Shown one piece after another: positions 44,688-56,152 of a stretch of DNA of 64,000 bases; position 1 is the stretch's first letter; each line of letters opens with the position of its first letter. Source of the DNA: Ailanthus altissimus (taxonomy: Eukaryota > Streptophyta > Magnoliopsida > Sapindales > Simaroubaceae); assembly GCA_946807835.1 (NCBI GenBank), contig OX327690.1:28800501-28864500 (forward strand), given 5' to 3'. The notes beneath the pieces were generated by a model. That model saw only the letters and a program-made list of their open reading frames with translations, did no database searches and had not been told where the DNA came from. The position numbers and the translations under genes are program-made.

Positions 44688-46026
44688 ATGGCCATCTCTA
44701 AAAGTAGTGGTACATTTGGTGTTACAAACACTACCGACAACAACATTATAAGTATTATTACACTCTTTGATCATTTCAAAACTTTAAAATTTAACTAACA
44801 AAATTACCTCATTATGAAGTTACAAATTCTTCCAGCCATATGTAGACATGATCTAGAAGGCTTCATAAGTGGCACTAAAAGAAAATCAGACTCAATTCTC
44901 ATTCTGACAAATGAAGAAGATAACATTACTACAGTACCAAATCCTTAATTTGTAATGTGGGTGAAGTAGGATCAACTTCTACTCACCTGATTATTGTCCA
45001 AAATAACTAAAGGTATTTTAGATACAGTCATCAACTGCACCACCTCATATGAACTATGGACAACCATAGAGAATTAATTTTCCTCTTAGTTAAAGGCAAG
45101 AGTTTTTCAACTCTGCATGGAATTGCAAACCATAAAGAAAGGAGACATGTCAGTAAGTAACTATTTTGCTAAAATGAAAAAAATAATCGATTACTTGGTT
45201 ACTGTTGGTAATGCAACTAAAGATGATGGTTTGATTATATATATATATATATATTAGCTCGTTTTGGTTCTAACTTTGTATCTATTATAGTCAATATTAC
45301 ATCTCAAAATAAATTATCACATCTTCAAAAGGTATATGCTATGTTGTTAAACCAGAAAAGCAGGATTGATCAGCTTACAACACACTCAAGATTGGACATA
45401 ATAGCTGTTGCAAGTCAGAATAATCTCTCAACCCATTTTGTTCAAAATTTAGGACAAAAAAAAAACACTGGTAAAAGAGGAGTTTTAGGAAATAGATGAG
45501 GCTTTAGCAATCAAGGAAAAGGTAGAGGTAAATTTCTTGGAAATTTCAAAAATACAAACAACTTTAATTCCAACAATAAGCCAGTTTGTCAAATCTATGA
45601 GAAAGTAGGACATACAACAACAAATTATTGACATGGATTTGATGAAAGCTACACTGATCAACAGAATCAAAATTCTCCAATAACTTATATAGCAACTTTA
45701 GAGTGTTCTTCTAATCTAAATTGGTATGCAGACAGTAGAGTAACAAGTCATTTAGCCAATGAAATCAACAACTTGCAAAATAAAACTGATTACAAAGGTT
45801 ATGATAAAGTGACAATAGGCAATGGTAATAAACTCTACATTACACAGTCTGACACTATTACACTACCTTCATAAACATACAAATTTACAACTCAAAAATA
45901 CTTTGTTTGTACCTAAAATAAAAAAAGAATTTGATCAGTGTATCAAAACTTGTTTCTAATTATAATATTTTTGTTAAATTTCATAAACATTCTTGGCTTA
46001 TCAAGGATAAGAGACAGGGACAAGTG
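44688..46026 (+). pseudogene. Copia gag and protease remnant
   Basis: From the ATG at 44688 the frame gives gag-like text with stops and shifts, including RHDLEGFISGT, a common copia gag motif. A zinc knuckle near 45585-45640 has lost cysteines (CQIY ... GHTTTNY). The protease site near 45731 reads ADSR where active enzymes have D-S/T-G. It is cut at 46026 by an inserted LTR-like element. Confidence 0.82.
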
Positions 46027-48452
46027 TGTTAGAATTTGTGCTTACATGCCATCTCACTATGTATAAATATATAATGATAGTATTTAAACAATTGTTATTT
46101 CTAATAAAATTGTTAATATTATTTATTATTAAATGGTAAGATGCTTGTAACGTTTCAGACATTGTATGATCTGAAGAAGTTCATATCTGGTCTAAAGGAG
46201 TTTAGACCAGTGTTAAGAGTTAGCAACGCTAATAGTTATAAGCACTAAGAGTTAGTAAGTTTATAAGAGTTTGCGAAATCTAAGGAGTTAGAGCATTATC
46301 TGAAATAGAACGATGACCTGAGAATATATTAGTAATGTCATAGCTACAAGGAGTTGCATATAGTGCTAGGAAATGTCATTATGCAAGTATGTTCTCAAAC
46401 ACAATGTTCCTGATCTAATTTCATCGATGCGGGTTTATCGGTGGAACCCATTAATATAAATTAGTGTATCTATATCTAAATGGTCCAGATGGTTAGTCTT
46501 AGCAAACCATGAGCTTAGTATAAAACTCGTATAGAGATAAAGGTATTCAATAAGGACTGAATATTGAACAGACTCATGAAGACCTCCAATAGACATCTCA
46601 TAAAGTCGTCAATAGAAGGTCTTTTGAGTTGAGTAGTATTTGTGGTCCTTTGATCTGAGCGTCACGGTGGGCTTGTGAGTGATCCACCATACTTTGGTTC
46701 CATACATATCAGAAACCTTTCATGGTCTGACCGCTGGGTGTCGCTGAGTATGGTCCGATGCTCATGGAGTCCGGTGTACGTAGATATGGGATCCATCAGC
46801 TCATATGAGTGGGTTGTATATCCTGATGCTCCGAGATTGTATTTTAGAAAGTCTTGTGGCCGTAAGCATAAACCTCAGAAAATATATTCTTGAGGAATAA
46901 ACAACATCACAAAGTATTTGTGGATATTGTTTAATGAAATATAAATTTGGAGATAAGTTCATGGTTGAGCAAATAGAGATTTAACGGTGATGATCTATAT
47001 CTCTGCTCTTCAAAGATATAAATGATGGAAGGATTATACGAATATGCAATAATCTCAACTTGCATGGTCTAATACGCTGATTTGTAATATCGGTAGTGTG
47101 TGTGGGACATTGTTCATGGACGTATAGAGGAGCTCCATATGACAAATTAGGTGTGGACTTAGAGAGTCTCACAATATGAAGTATACTCGTTGCGCACTGG
47201 GGTAGCGGATTGGATTGAATAATTCGATCCAATAAATTTCAGCAAAAGAGAATGATTATTTCGGGATCCCTCAGGATATGCATTTATCAAGACTTAATTG
47301 TTAAGTACATCTTTTAATTAATTAACAAAAATTGTTAACCAATAAGATGATGACAAATGACAAGATCTAAGCCCTTCATTTTATTTCATGATATATTAAT
47401 AAAATAATACAAAAATAGTTTTTGATTTATTTTATTTTATTATAATATACATTTAATGCACTAAAGATTATTATATAATTTATTATATTAATTTTGTTTA
47501 AATAAATTTAATATGTTGCCATTACGAATGGTGGAGACCTTTTTGTATTAATGTAATATTGTAGGCCATTAAATGAATTTTTATTCATTTGTTTCACATG
47601 ATGGCCGACCATTTTCTTTGTTAATGGAGGGAGCACTTCTTGTTGTAATGATAGTATTTCATGATTAAGATAATAATAATAGCAATTGATTATTTTATTA
47701 TAACAATAATTGAAACAAAAATGAAAGCATGTTCATTTTAGCAAGGGTGACATCCGGCCATGTTTTCCAAAAAGTGAGTGGAGCACTTGAAGTGTAATCA
47801 AGTGTTTCAACCACTATAGTAATAATGGGTAGTCATTATTATTATTGAGTGGAACATTTCTTAATTGTTTTTGATTAATTTATGATAACAAAATTAAAAT
47901 AAAACAAATAAGGCATATTCATTCTAAGGGGATGAAGGATTCGGCCAAGTGCAAGGGAGAGAGAGAGAGGGAGAAAAATAGCTTTGTCTTGTTTTTCCTT
48001 TTAAAGAGTTGAAAGACTTGTGTGTGAAATTTTTTTGGGTTTTACTCATCTTACACACTTGGATAATTCATCAATGACAAAGAAAAATAATGGTTGTTGT
48101 GTTAGTAAAGTGTTACTAACAAGAACAAAAGAAAACTTCATCTTCTTCTCCTTTCATAGATGGCTAATCCATATTCATATTTATGAAATAAGAATATGTA
48201 TTCAAGGAGTTTGAATACAAGTTGTTGAAAAATTCTAAAGCTACCATTCTAGCTCCATAATCCCACCAAACCGTTATGGATTAGAATTGTTCAATAATAC
48301 ACTTTAAGGTGAGCTCTTCATATGAATTGGTGAAAGACTTGAAGATTTTGTAAAGCTACCTTCATTAGGTAAGTATTTTACATCATGTTATAATACAATT
48401 GTTCATCATGTTTATAATTGTAAAATTGTTATACTTTTGGTTTACTCTGCTA
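46027..48452 (+). mobile_element. Nested solo-LTR-like insertion A (about 2.4 kb)
   Basis: Starts TGTTAGAATTTGTGCTTAC inside the protease/pre-integrase part of the copia element and ends near CTCTGCTA. It is preceded by AAGTG (46022-46026) and followed by AAGTC (48453-48457), a possible 4-of-5 target duplication. The whole length aligns with insertion B (49854-51961) in the same orientation: shared blocks include GGTAAGATGCTTGTAAC, ATAGACATCTCATAAAG, TCATGGTCTGACCGCTGGGT and AAGGTGAGCTC near the 3' end. No coding domain was found. A TG start, splice-donor-like 3' motif and TCTGCTA/TCCGCTG end fit a long LTR. Small frames inside it are not genes. Confidence 0.68.
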
Positions 48453-49853
48453 AAGTCACTAACATTCCCCTTATCTTTAATTTAATATCATTGTATGATC
48501 ATTCTCTCAGCCCTTTATCTGAAACATCTACACCAAATACCATTCCAACTGTTGAATATATACCAAGGCTGGCATTTTTAAACCTAAAACTTTTCTAAGC
48601 ACCACCAAAGCTAATGTCACTCCCTCCTGACCTTAACTATTATATGTCTAAGAAACTCAACAAGATGAAAATTGGAGACAATCTATGCAAATTGAATTTC
48701 AAGCTTTGATGTCCAATAATACATGGGAATTAGTTCCATATACTGATGATAAAAAATTAGTTGGTAATAAATGGGCTTTTAAAGTCAAATACAAACCAGA
48801 TAGAACATTAGAAAAATTTAAAACACGTTTGGTTGTTAAGGAGTTTCATCAATTTATTGGTGTAAACTAGTTTAAGACCTACATTCCTATGGCCAAAACT
48901 CTCACTATCAGAGTTGTTCCCAACTTAGTAGTTTAAAAAGGCTATGATATAATACAGATAGATGTAAACAATGATTTCTTAATTTGAGATCTTGAAGAGA
49001 CAAATTGCATTGCTCAACCAGGGGGTTTTATTGATCCAAAACATCCATCTCATGTGTGTTATTTGAAAAAACCCTTGTATGGGTTAAAACAAACCCCTAG
49101 TGCCTGGTTTGAGAAACGAAAAGGAGTCTTACTCAATTAGAGTTTCAGTAATGCCAAGTTTGATCCTATACTTTTTATTTAGCATATTTTTTCATATGTA
49201 ACATATATGCTTGTCTATATAAATGATATCCTTATTACATGTGATGATCTATCTAAAGTCCAGCAAATGATATCAGACTTAAACAACAATTTCACACTTA
49301 AAGAATTGGCTCAATATATAACTTTCTTTCTGTAGAAATTACTCAAGACAATGATGAAATGAAGCTCTCTCAAGCCAAATACATTGCAGACTCATTGTAG
49401 AAAACACACATGAGCCAAGCCAGTAAAGTTAATAAATTAATGGTAACTGGGCAAAACTAAGCAAGGGAACTGATGAAGTCTTTGCAGATCCAACACAATA
49501 TAAAAGTACAATAGGTACACTGCAATATCTTACTATAACTAGACCTAAAAGTGCTTATGTTGTTAATAAACATAAGTTAATTTATGGAGAGTCCATCTAT
49601 CTTTCATTGGCAAGCCTGTAAAAGGCTTCTTAGGTATCTAAAAAACACAACAGATTAAGTCTAATATTTTTAGCCTCATGGGATATTAAACTGAGCATAC
49701 AATGATGTGGATTAAGGCTGTGACACAGAAGACAAAATCAATTGGAGGATATTATGTGTTCTTAGGTAATCATCTAGTATCTTGGTCATTAAAGAAAGAG
49801 ACTATAGTTATAAGATCAAGCTATGAATTTGAATACATATCACTTGCACATAC
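48453..49853 (+). pseudogene. Copia reverse transcriptase and RNase H remnant
   Basis: Starts in the linker before reverse transcriptase (SPLSETSTPNTIPTVE). The RVT_2 domain follows: NNTWELVPYTDDKKLVGNKW and later QPGGFIDPKHPSHVCYLKKP and LYGLKQTPSAWFE. The catalytic YVDD is YIND near 49216, with one Asp lost. RNase H begins near 49710, and SYEFEYISLAHT ends exactly at insertion B. Many in-frame stops. Not functional. Confidence 0.88.
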
Positions 49854-51961
49854 TGTTGGGATTTGTGCTTACGTGCAATCCCATTATGTATGAATGTTTG
49901 TTTAATATTTATACTAGTGTTATTATTTCAATAAATCACTAATTATATTTATATATGGTAAGATGCTTGTAACATTTTAGACATTGTACGATCTGAAAGA
50001 GTTCAGATCTGGTCTAAATGAGTTTAGATCAATGCTAAAAATTAGCAACACTGAGAGTTATAAATGCTAAGAGTTGGCACTGATAAGAGTTACCAGGTTA
50101 TAAGAGTCAGTAATATCTAAAGAGTTAGAGTCTTGTCTGAAATGTGACAAAGACCTAAGAATATATTAATAATGACATAATTGTAAAGAGTTACAAATAG
50201 TGATAAGAAATGTCATTACGCAAATATGTTCTCAAATATTATGTTCCTGATCTATCTTTACTGATGCAGGTCTGTCAGTGAATACCTTAACAAATATATA
50301 GATTAGTGTATGTCTATATCTGGATGGTTCAGATGGTTATTCTTAGCAAACCATGAGTTTAGTGGAAGCTTGTATAGAGATACAGGTATTCAGTAAGGAC
50401 TGAATACTGAACAGACTTACAAAGATCTCCAATAGACATCTCATAAAGCCGTCAATTGAGGATCTTTCGAGTTGAGTAGTATTCGTGGTCCTTTGACCTG
50501 AGTGCCACAGTGGGCTTGTGAGTGATCCACCATACTTTAGTTTCACACATGTCAGAAACCTTTCATGGTCTGACCGCTGGGTGTCGCTGGGTATGGTCCG
50601 ATGCTCATGAAGTTTGGTGTGCATAGATATGGGATCCATTAGCTCATTTGGGTGAGTATTATATCCTAATACTCTATAGATTGTATTTCAAAAAGTCTTA
50701 TGGCCATAAGCAATAATTCCCGGGAAAAGAGTTTAACCCTAGGGATAAATAATATTACAAAAGTGTTTAGTAATATTATTTATTGAAATACAATTCAAGA
50801 GATAAGCTTTCAGTCAGGCATATGAAGATTTGATGATGTTGATCTATATCTCTGCTCTACTCGGATATAAATGATGGAGGGATTATATGAATATATTATA
50901 ACCTTAACTTATATGGTCTAACGCGCTGCTTTGTAATATCCGTAACGTGTATGTAGGGCATCGTTCACGGATGTATGGAGGAGTTCTATATGACAATTCA
51001 GGCGTGAACCTAGAAAGTCTCACAATATGAAGTGTACTCGTTGTGCACTGGGGCAGCATAATGGATTGAACAGTTTCATCCTAGAAATTTCAGCAAACCG
51101 AAAATATGTTTCGGGGTTCCTCGGGTTGTGCACTTGTTTAAACTTAAATGTTAAGTGTATTATTTAATTAGTTGACAAGAGTTATTAACTAATTAGATAT
51201 TAACAAGTGGCACAATTTTATTGTATGAATTGTTTTACCATAAATTCAACCATTTACCATGTTAGTAAAATCAAATAAGGTAAATATTAATTATTTAAAT
51301 AGTTTTTGAATAATTAAATAAATATTATTTAAATAAATAATATATGATTTTATTGGAGCACCATTTTATGATTAATGGTTAAATTTATTAGACCATTAAA
51401 ATGGCCACCAAAAATTGTTTTGGTAGTTGGCCATTTAATTTAATTTTGAGGGAGTACTTGTAAAGTTGTTGTAACCACTAAAAATGGTTGAGTTTCAAGT
51501 GTGTTAACAAGAGAGTGAATGAAAATTCGTGCAAGGGTTGAGAGGAAAAATGAGAGTTGGTTTTGAGAGAGTTTTTCAAATAACAAAGACTTGTGAGAAA
51601 AATCAAAGGAGAAAGAAAATAAATCCTTCATATTTTTCTTTCTAGAATTAAAATCTTGTTGCTGGATCATACTGCTGCTATTCTAGCTTTACAATTCCAC
51701 CGGATTGTTGTGAACTAAAATTGAACAAAAATACACTTCAAGGTGAGCTCAAAATTAGAGTAAAGATATCCGGAATTCTAAATCTTCATCGGAGGTCTTC
51801 AAAGGTATGTTTTTTGTATTCTTAAGTTGTTAAGAATTGAACTACTTGTGTATATGTTGATTACTTGATAAATTCCGCTGTCAAATTCATGTATATGATG
51901 CATAATTTTAATTTTTTAATATGTACACAATCACATGCATACACCCTAAAATACGTCAACA
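49854..51961 (+). mobile_element. Nested LTR-like insertion B (about 2.1 kb) with 5-bp target duplication
   Basis: Starts TGTTGGGATTTGTGCTTAC and ends GTCAACA, bounded by CATAC on both sides (49849-49853 and 51962-51966). The copia RNase H frame continues on the far side in the same phase, so the borders are exact. It is homologous to insertion A over most of its length. The last 78 bases (51884-51961) have no counterpart in A, so B either keeps a scrap of internal sequence or A is 3'-trimmed. No coding domain. Confidence 0.75.
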
Positions 51962-51966
51962 CATAC

Positions 51967-52276
51967 AACTACAAAAATCTGCTAGTTAGTTTCCTTAATT
52001 TCACATATGAAGTTACAAATGATATCTACTTCTATTATCTACAATGATAACACAACTGTAGCAATAATGGTAGCAAATTCAATTCACTATGGTTAAACCA
52101 AACATGTTGAGATTGATATTCACTTTATCAAGAACAAAGATTTTAATAAAAAAAATTAAATTCAACATTTGTCTACTCAATAACAAATTATTGACATCTT
52201 CACCAAACCACTCACTTCTAGCAAATTTCATTGTCTCAAACACAAGTTGAAGGTACACGCTTCACTTTTCCGAGAA
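51967..52276 (+). pseudogene. Copia RNase H tail and 3' untranslated remnant
   Basis: Continues the RNase H reading after insertion B: SIIYNDNTTVA, then TKHVEIDIHFIKNK, the usual copia C-terminal motifs. One or more stops interrupt it. It ends at the 3' LTR with only a weak purine stretch (CCGAGAA) where a polypurine tract is expected. Confidence 0.8.
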
Positions 52277-52540
52277 TGTTAATGAATCAATAGAATTTGA
52301 ATTTGAATAGAATTCGAGATAAGCAAACAACTTGAAGATAATGATCATACCTAACAACTAAGATAAAGCTTATTATCTTGTAAACACTTTCAATATAAAA
52401 AATATTATAAATAATAGTAGATAAGGTATTTACATAGATTATATTCGATGTATAAATACTTTGATTGTATTATTTGATAACACATGAATGAATTAAGAGA
52501 TTGAAAATCAAAGTTCTTCTTCTAAACTCAAATTCTATCT
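52277..52540 (+). repeat. 3' LTR of the copia element
   Basis: Begins TGTTAATGAATCAATAG and ends at TTCTATCT, matching the 5' LTR with substitutions and a small AT-rich insertion near 52405. Confidence 0.85.
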
Positions 52541-52766
52541 CCCATTATATTATTATATCATTCAATAATTATTTGACATCTTATTAAAGATGAAAATTTT
52601 AGAATATCATTTAAAAAATATAGCATTATTCATAGGTCTTTTTTAATCACATTCAAATTGAATTTATTATGACATGATTTGAAATAATTCTCTCACTATA
52701 GAAGAAGGGAAATGAACTTTCACCTAAACAATAGGTGGAGCCCGACAAGTTTAAAGTAATTACTTT

Positions 52767-53665
52767 TATATTTAAATTTTGGGTAAAGAATATATAGATC
52801 CTCGAAATTTGGCGAAATGGACTAAAAGACTCTCGAAGTTTTAAAAGAGCTATAGAGACCACTATCAGGTAATAGAAACAAATTGAATTAATAGAAGAAA
52901 AAAATAGTAAAATTGTCTTTTGACTATCAAATAAATTAGAAGTACTAAAATATCCCTATTAAATAAAAATAATAATAATAAACTTGATAGGTTTTGAACC
53001 CAAGTTAAAAGGTACTATCTTAACTATTAGAACACAACATTTTATTAATATTAAGTGCCAACATCTTTTATATACACAATTTAATATATTAAAAAATAAA
53101 AAATAAGTAAAAACAGAACTACTCACCATTGTCGAAAAATGTTGACCAACCAACTGCTGGCCACCATTTTTTGGTGATACTTCGATGATTAAAATAATCA
53201 AATTTTACATCATTGAATTTTATTTTTAATGATCTATATTGTCGCTCCTCCTTATCATTTTTTGTCATCTTTTAGGTTTTTTTGCAAAAAATGATCTCAC
53301 TATGTATGATAAAAAAAATGAAGTTCAATGATATAAAATTTGACATTTTTAGTGTCCACCATTGTCGAAAATTGGCAACCGGCCAAAAGTCATTTTTCAA
53401 CAACGATGGGGCAGTTAATTAAAATATTTATTTATTATTTTATTTTATTTTATTTAAAATATAAATTAATTACATATAAACCAATTATATGATCCATGGA
53501 TATTTTAGTACTTTACTCATTTTTTATTAATTAACTATTAACTTTAACGATTTTTATTATATAACAAGGGTCTTTATAAATTTTTAAAATTTTAGAAATC
53601 ATTTTCACTAAACTTTAAAAATCTATATGTTATTTGCCGTTAAATTTTAAATAAAGGACGCTATT
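52767..53665. mobile_element. Foldback element with terminal inverted repeats of about 190 bp
   Basis: The left end (52767-52955) reads ATTTAAATTTTGGGTAAAGA, TATAGATCCTCGAAATTTGG, and later AGTACTAAAATATCC. The reverse complement of the right end (53480-53665) gives the same order (ATTTAAAATTTAACGGCAAA, ATATAGATTTTTAAAGTTTA, AGTACTAAAATATCC). There is no transposase. The style is that of Mutator-like non-autonomous foldback elements, but the superfamily is an inference. A SINE-like piece and further short inverted repeats (53125-53410) lie inside. Confidence 0.68.
52965..53045 (-). repeat. Possible SINE fragment inside the foldback element
   Basis: On the minus strand, GTTCTAATAGTTAAGATAG (A-box-like) is followed about 30 bases later by GGGTTCAAAACC (B-box-like). 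An AATAATAATAATAA tail-like tract lies at the expected end. Confidence 0.4.
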
Positions 53666-55726
53666 TTCACCTCTCCTGCTTGAGAATAAGAGAAGTGAAC
53701 TTTCATCCGACTTAATGGATGAAGTTCACATTCAACGAGCTTATATTAATTACATACAACTATGTTTTACATCTAAATTTTAAATAAGGTGAGACTATTT
53801 AAAAAAACAAAAAAATACATTTGAACACTCTAAACTAGCATTTATATTACAAAAATACCCATAAGTTAATTTATCAATAAAGATAATTAAGATATAAATA
53901 ATAAATATTAAGTAATGCTACTTTTTTTTGGCATCTATTTCTAACTACTAAATATAAATTTATAATTTATACTATTTTATAACCTAAATTTATATTTACA
54001 GAACAGTATTAGACCTCGTTGCTTTAGGCTAAAAGAAATTTGTGTTGTTCACAAATTTCTTGTAGTCACCTACCAAAAAATAACAAACAAACATACATCA
54101 ATAATACTAAGTTTCGAAGATGTTGAGTTATGAATCAAAGTGATATCAATTCAAAAATTCATATTGTAGTTCTAGCAAGAGAAAAATCTACACTAGGAAA
54201 AAAATGTCAGAAATTTATAAAATTACATTAAAATTAAAGTATAAATTTAATCGGAGGAGTGTAAATAATTTCACTTGAATTCAAAACTTCGACTAAAATA
54301 AAAATAATATACTACTAATTCTTTACTATTAAACTATTAATGCAAGTATAATTTCACTGTAACTTTTGGTTTGTGATGTTCAATGGGGGAAAATATAAAG
54401 AGAAACGCCCAGTCCAAACAAATCAGAGACTCAACAAGCCTGGGGTCATTAGCTCGAAGTCCATCTCGAAGGGGCTTTCTCTTTTGCCAACAGAATTTGG
54501 ACATTAATGGCCAACTTTATCAACCTTCTAAGTTTCTAAATTCACATCGTTAGGCCCAACATCTCACTCGCAGCAAAGGGTTTTTTACCCACAGATTGTG
54601 TTTGGATCGTATTATTATCATTACAAGGGCTACTTTTTAATATAAAATAAATTACTATTATAAAAATATTAATATAATGAAAAATAAAAAAAGAGCTTTA
54701 TTGATTATACTTATCTTTAAACTTATTTATAAAATATATTCAACATACAATGATTTAGGTTTTCATTCGGAATTTAATATCAATTTGCAGTAGCATATAT
54801 TAATTTTATATAAGGAAAAAATCAATGTTCAGGACAATTTTTAACAACAAAAAAAAAAACATTTTTCTTTTATTTGAACTTTAATTGATAAAGATTGAAG
54901 AAAGTTTTGATTTTAATAGAAAATTTGATGGTTAAAATTAAGTTAATTATTAGTATGTGTTTGTATATAATTTTAATTATCTAAATTAAAAAAATTAAGA
55001 TAACGTATAGCAATCTGTGAGTTTACTTAAAAAAAGAAGTTTGTAGAGTGAGGTTATAATAGTAATTTAGATATGTTTATAAAATAAATTTAATAGTAAA
55101 TTTATTGAAAAAATAGATAGTTCTTTTTGTGTTTATATATATTGACCAAATTAAGGATTGATTGATTGGATTGCAAGTAATAATAAGCAACTTAATAGTT
55201 CTTTTTGTGATATGTATAAACACATACATGCTTACGTATGTATGTATAGCAAGATGGGTATGCCACAGTTTTTTCGATTGAGTAATGTTTAGTATTTTAA
55301 ATTATATTTTTAAAAATAATTTGTGAGTGATGAAATAGTGGAGTGTTGGCAGCCATGTATGTATGCACCTCAACTCATTTAATATAGTCACCAATTTTCT
55401 CCATTCTCCACCAAGTATTTCTCCCATGTGGCGTGGAGTGTTGGCAGCCATATATTCCACAGCAGATGATTATTGATTGATTACGTAGATCGACTTCCTA
55501 GCAAACCATCACCACCATTGCTAATAGATCGATCGTCAAATCCACTTCCAGAAACCATTGACATTCACCATTGCGAATTTGCTACAGTATGAAATCTTTC
55601 TCCAAAAAGAGAAACCCTAGCAAGAAACAAAACAAAGATACAGATAATACAATAACGTTATACGATCACGTTGCAGAAGAGGCACACGTACAAACATTAA
55701 TGCATTAATTAGAATTTATAAATACA
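53666..55726. other. Intergenic, no gene seen
   Basis: Begins with a repeat (53697-53795, GAACTTTCATCCGACTTAATGG) that is directly repeated on the other side of the foldback element (52709-52785). The rest is AT-rich DNA with no gene. Confidence 0.5.
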
Positions 55727-56053
55727 TCAATGCAAATTGTATTCAGTCCACAGCCACTGCAGCTCCTCCAGCGGAGGGACCTCCAACACCAACCTATCCA
55801 AGTCCTTAAACGACATGCCTTTCGCCAACATGGATACCGATGATCTCTTGTTATTAACGACGTCGTTTTCTAACTTATCAACTGATAATTCTCTTTTTTT
55901 ATCACCATTAGAGGAGCTTTCTTTTATCCATGCAACAGAAGAATCCTTACCCGTAAGCTTTTGAACAACGGACTTGAAGCTCTTGGGGTCAGTTTCAACA
56001 TACTGAGTATCCACGAGAACTATTTTAACTGCTTCTCGCTTTCTGCTGGACAT
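55727..56053 (-). CDS. VQ-motif protein (VQ1/VQ10-like), intronless
   Basis: Small nuclear co-factor family that binds group I/IIc WRKY transcription factors through the VQ motif and adjusts defence or stress responses. A single exon of 108 aa starts MSSRKREAVKIVLVDTQYV. The motif FKSVVQKLTG (residues 26-35) fits the FxxxVQxLTG consensus. A Ser/Lys-rich middle leads to the C-terminal helix MSFKDLDRLVLEVPPLEELQ, typical of short VQ1/VQ10-type members. The frame is open for three more codons upstream, but no earlier ATG exists, so the start at 56053 is taken. Basic residues near the N-terminus may serve nuclear import. A TATA box lies about 90 bases upstream. No defects seen. Confidence 0.92.
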   Translation of the reverse strand: MSSRKREAVKIVLVDTQYVETDPKSFKSVVQKLTGKDSSVAWIKESSSNGDKKRELSVDKLENDVVNNKRSSVSMLAKGMSFKDLDRLVLEVPPLEELQWLWTEYNLH

Positions 56054-56143
56054 TATCGTCAAACGACGCTTTGAATCTCTATAAGCACTTTTCGCTTTTT
56101 GATTTTTCTAGTGAAGTATGATTAGTTTATTAGTATTCTTGAG

Positions 56144-56152
56144 CTTTTATAG
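56144..56152 (-). promoter_or_regulatory. TATA box of the VQ gene
   Basis: CTATAAAAG on the minus strand, 91-99 bases upstream of the ATG, implying a leader of roughly 60 bases. No competing TATA motif lies closer. Confidence 0.6.

Larger units (their letters stand above)
44421..52540 (+). mobile_element. Decayed Ty1/copia LTR retrotransposon carrying two nested insertions
   Basis: Two directly repeated LTRs (44421-44673 and 52277-52540) bound a copia-type order: gag, protease, [integrase lost], reverse transcriptase, RNase H. Subtracting the two inserted segments leaves about 3.6 kb, shorter than a usual 4.5-5 kb copia element; most of integrase is missing. Many stops and lost catalytic residues show it is inactive. 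The LTRs differ at many positions, implying an old insertion. Possible target duplication CCAAT (44416-44420) against CCCAT (52541-52545) is imperfect. Confidence 0.88.
44317..52631. repeat. MITE split in two by the copia insertion
   Basis: The left half (44317-44420, starting GAGTAATACTACAATTTTTA) aligns with the reverse complement of the right half (52541-52631, starting GAATAATGCTATATTTTTTA) over about 85 bases. The ends therefore form long terminal inverted repeats, and the 8.1 kb between the halves is the retrotransposon nest. The inferred original element was about 195 bp. It resembles the intact copy at 57741-57910. Confidence 0.6.

Noticed and set aside
46675..47232. Small open frames inside insertion A, with a similar one at 50343-50639 in insertion B
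   Set aside because: Although similar in both copies, they lie on opposite strands, contain no domain and reflect nucleotide homology between the two LTR-like segments.
56054..56062. Extending the VQ protein three codons upstream
   Set aside because: The codon at that position is TTG; the first ATG is at 56053.
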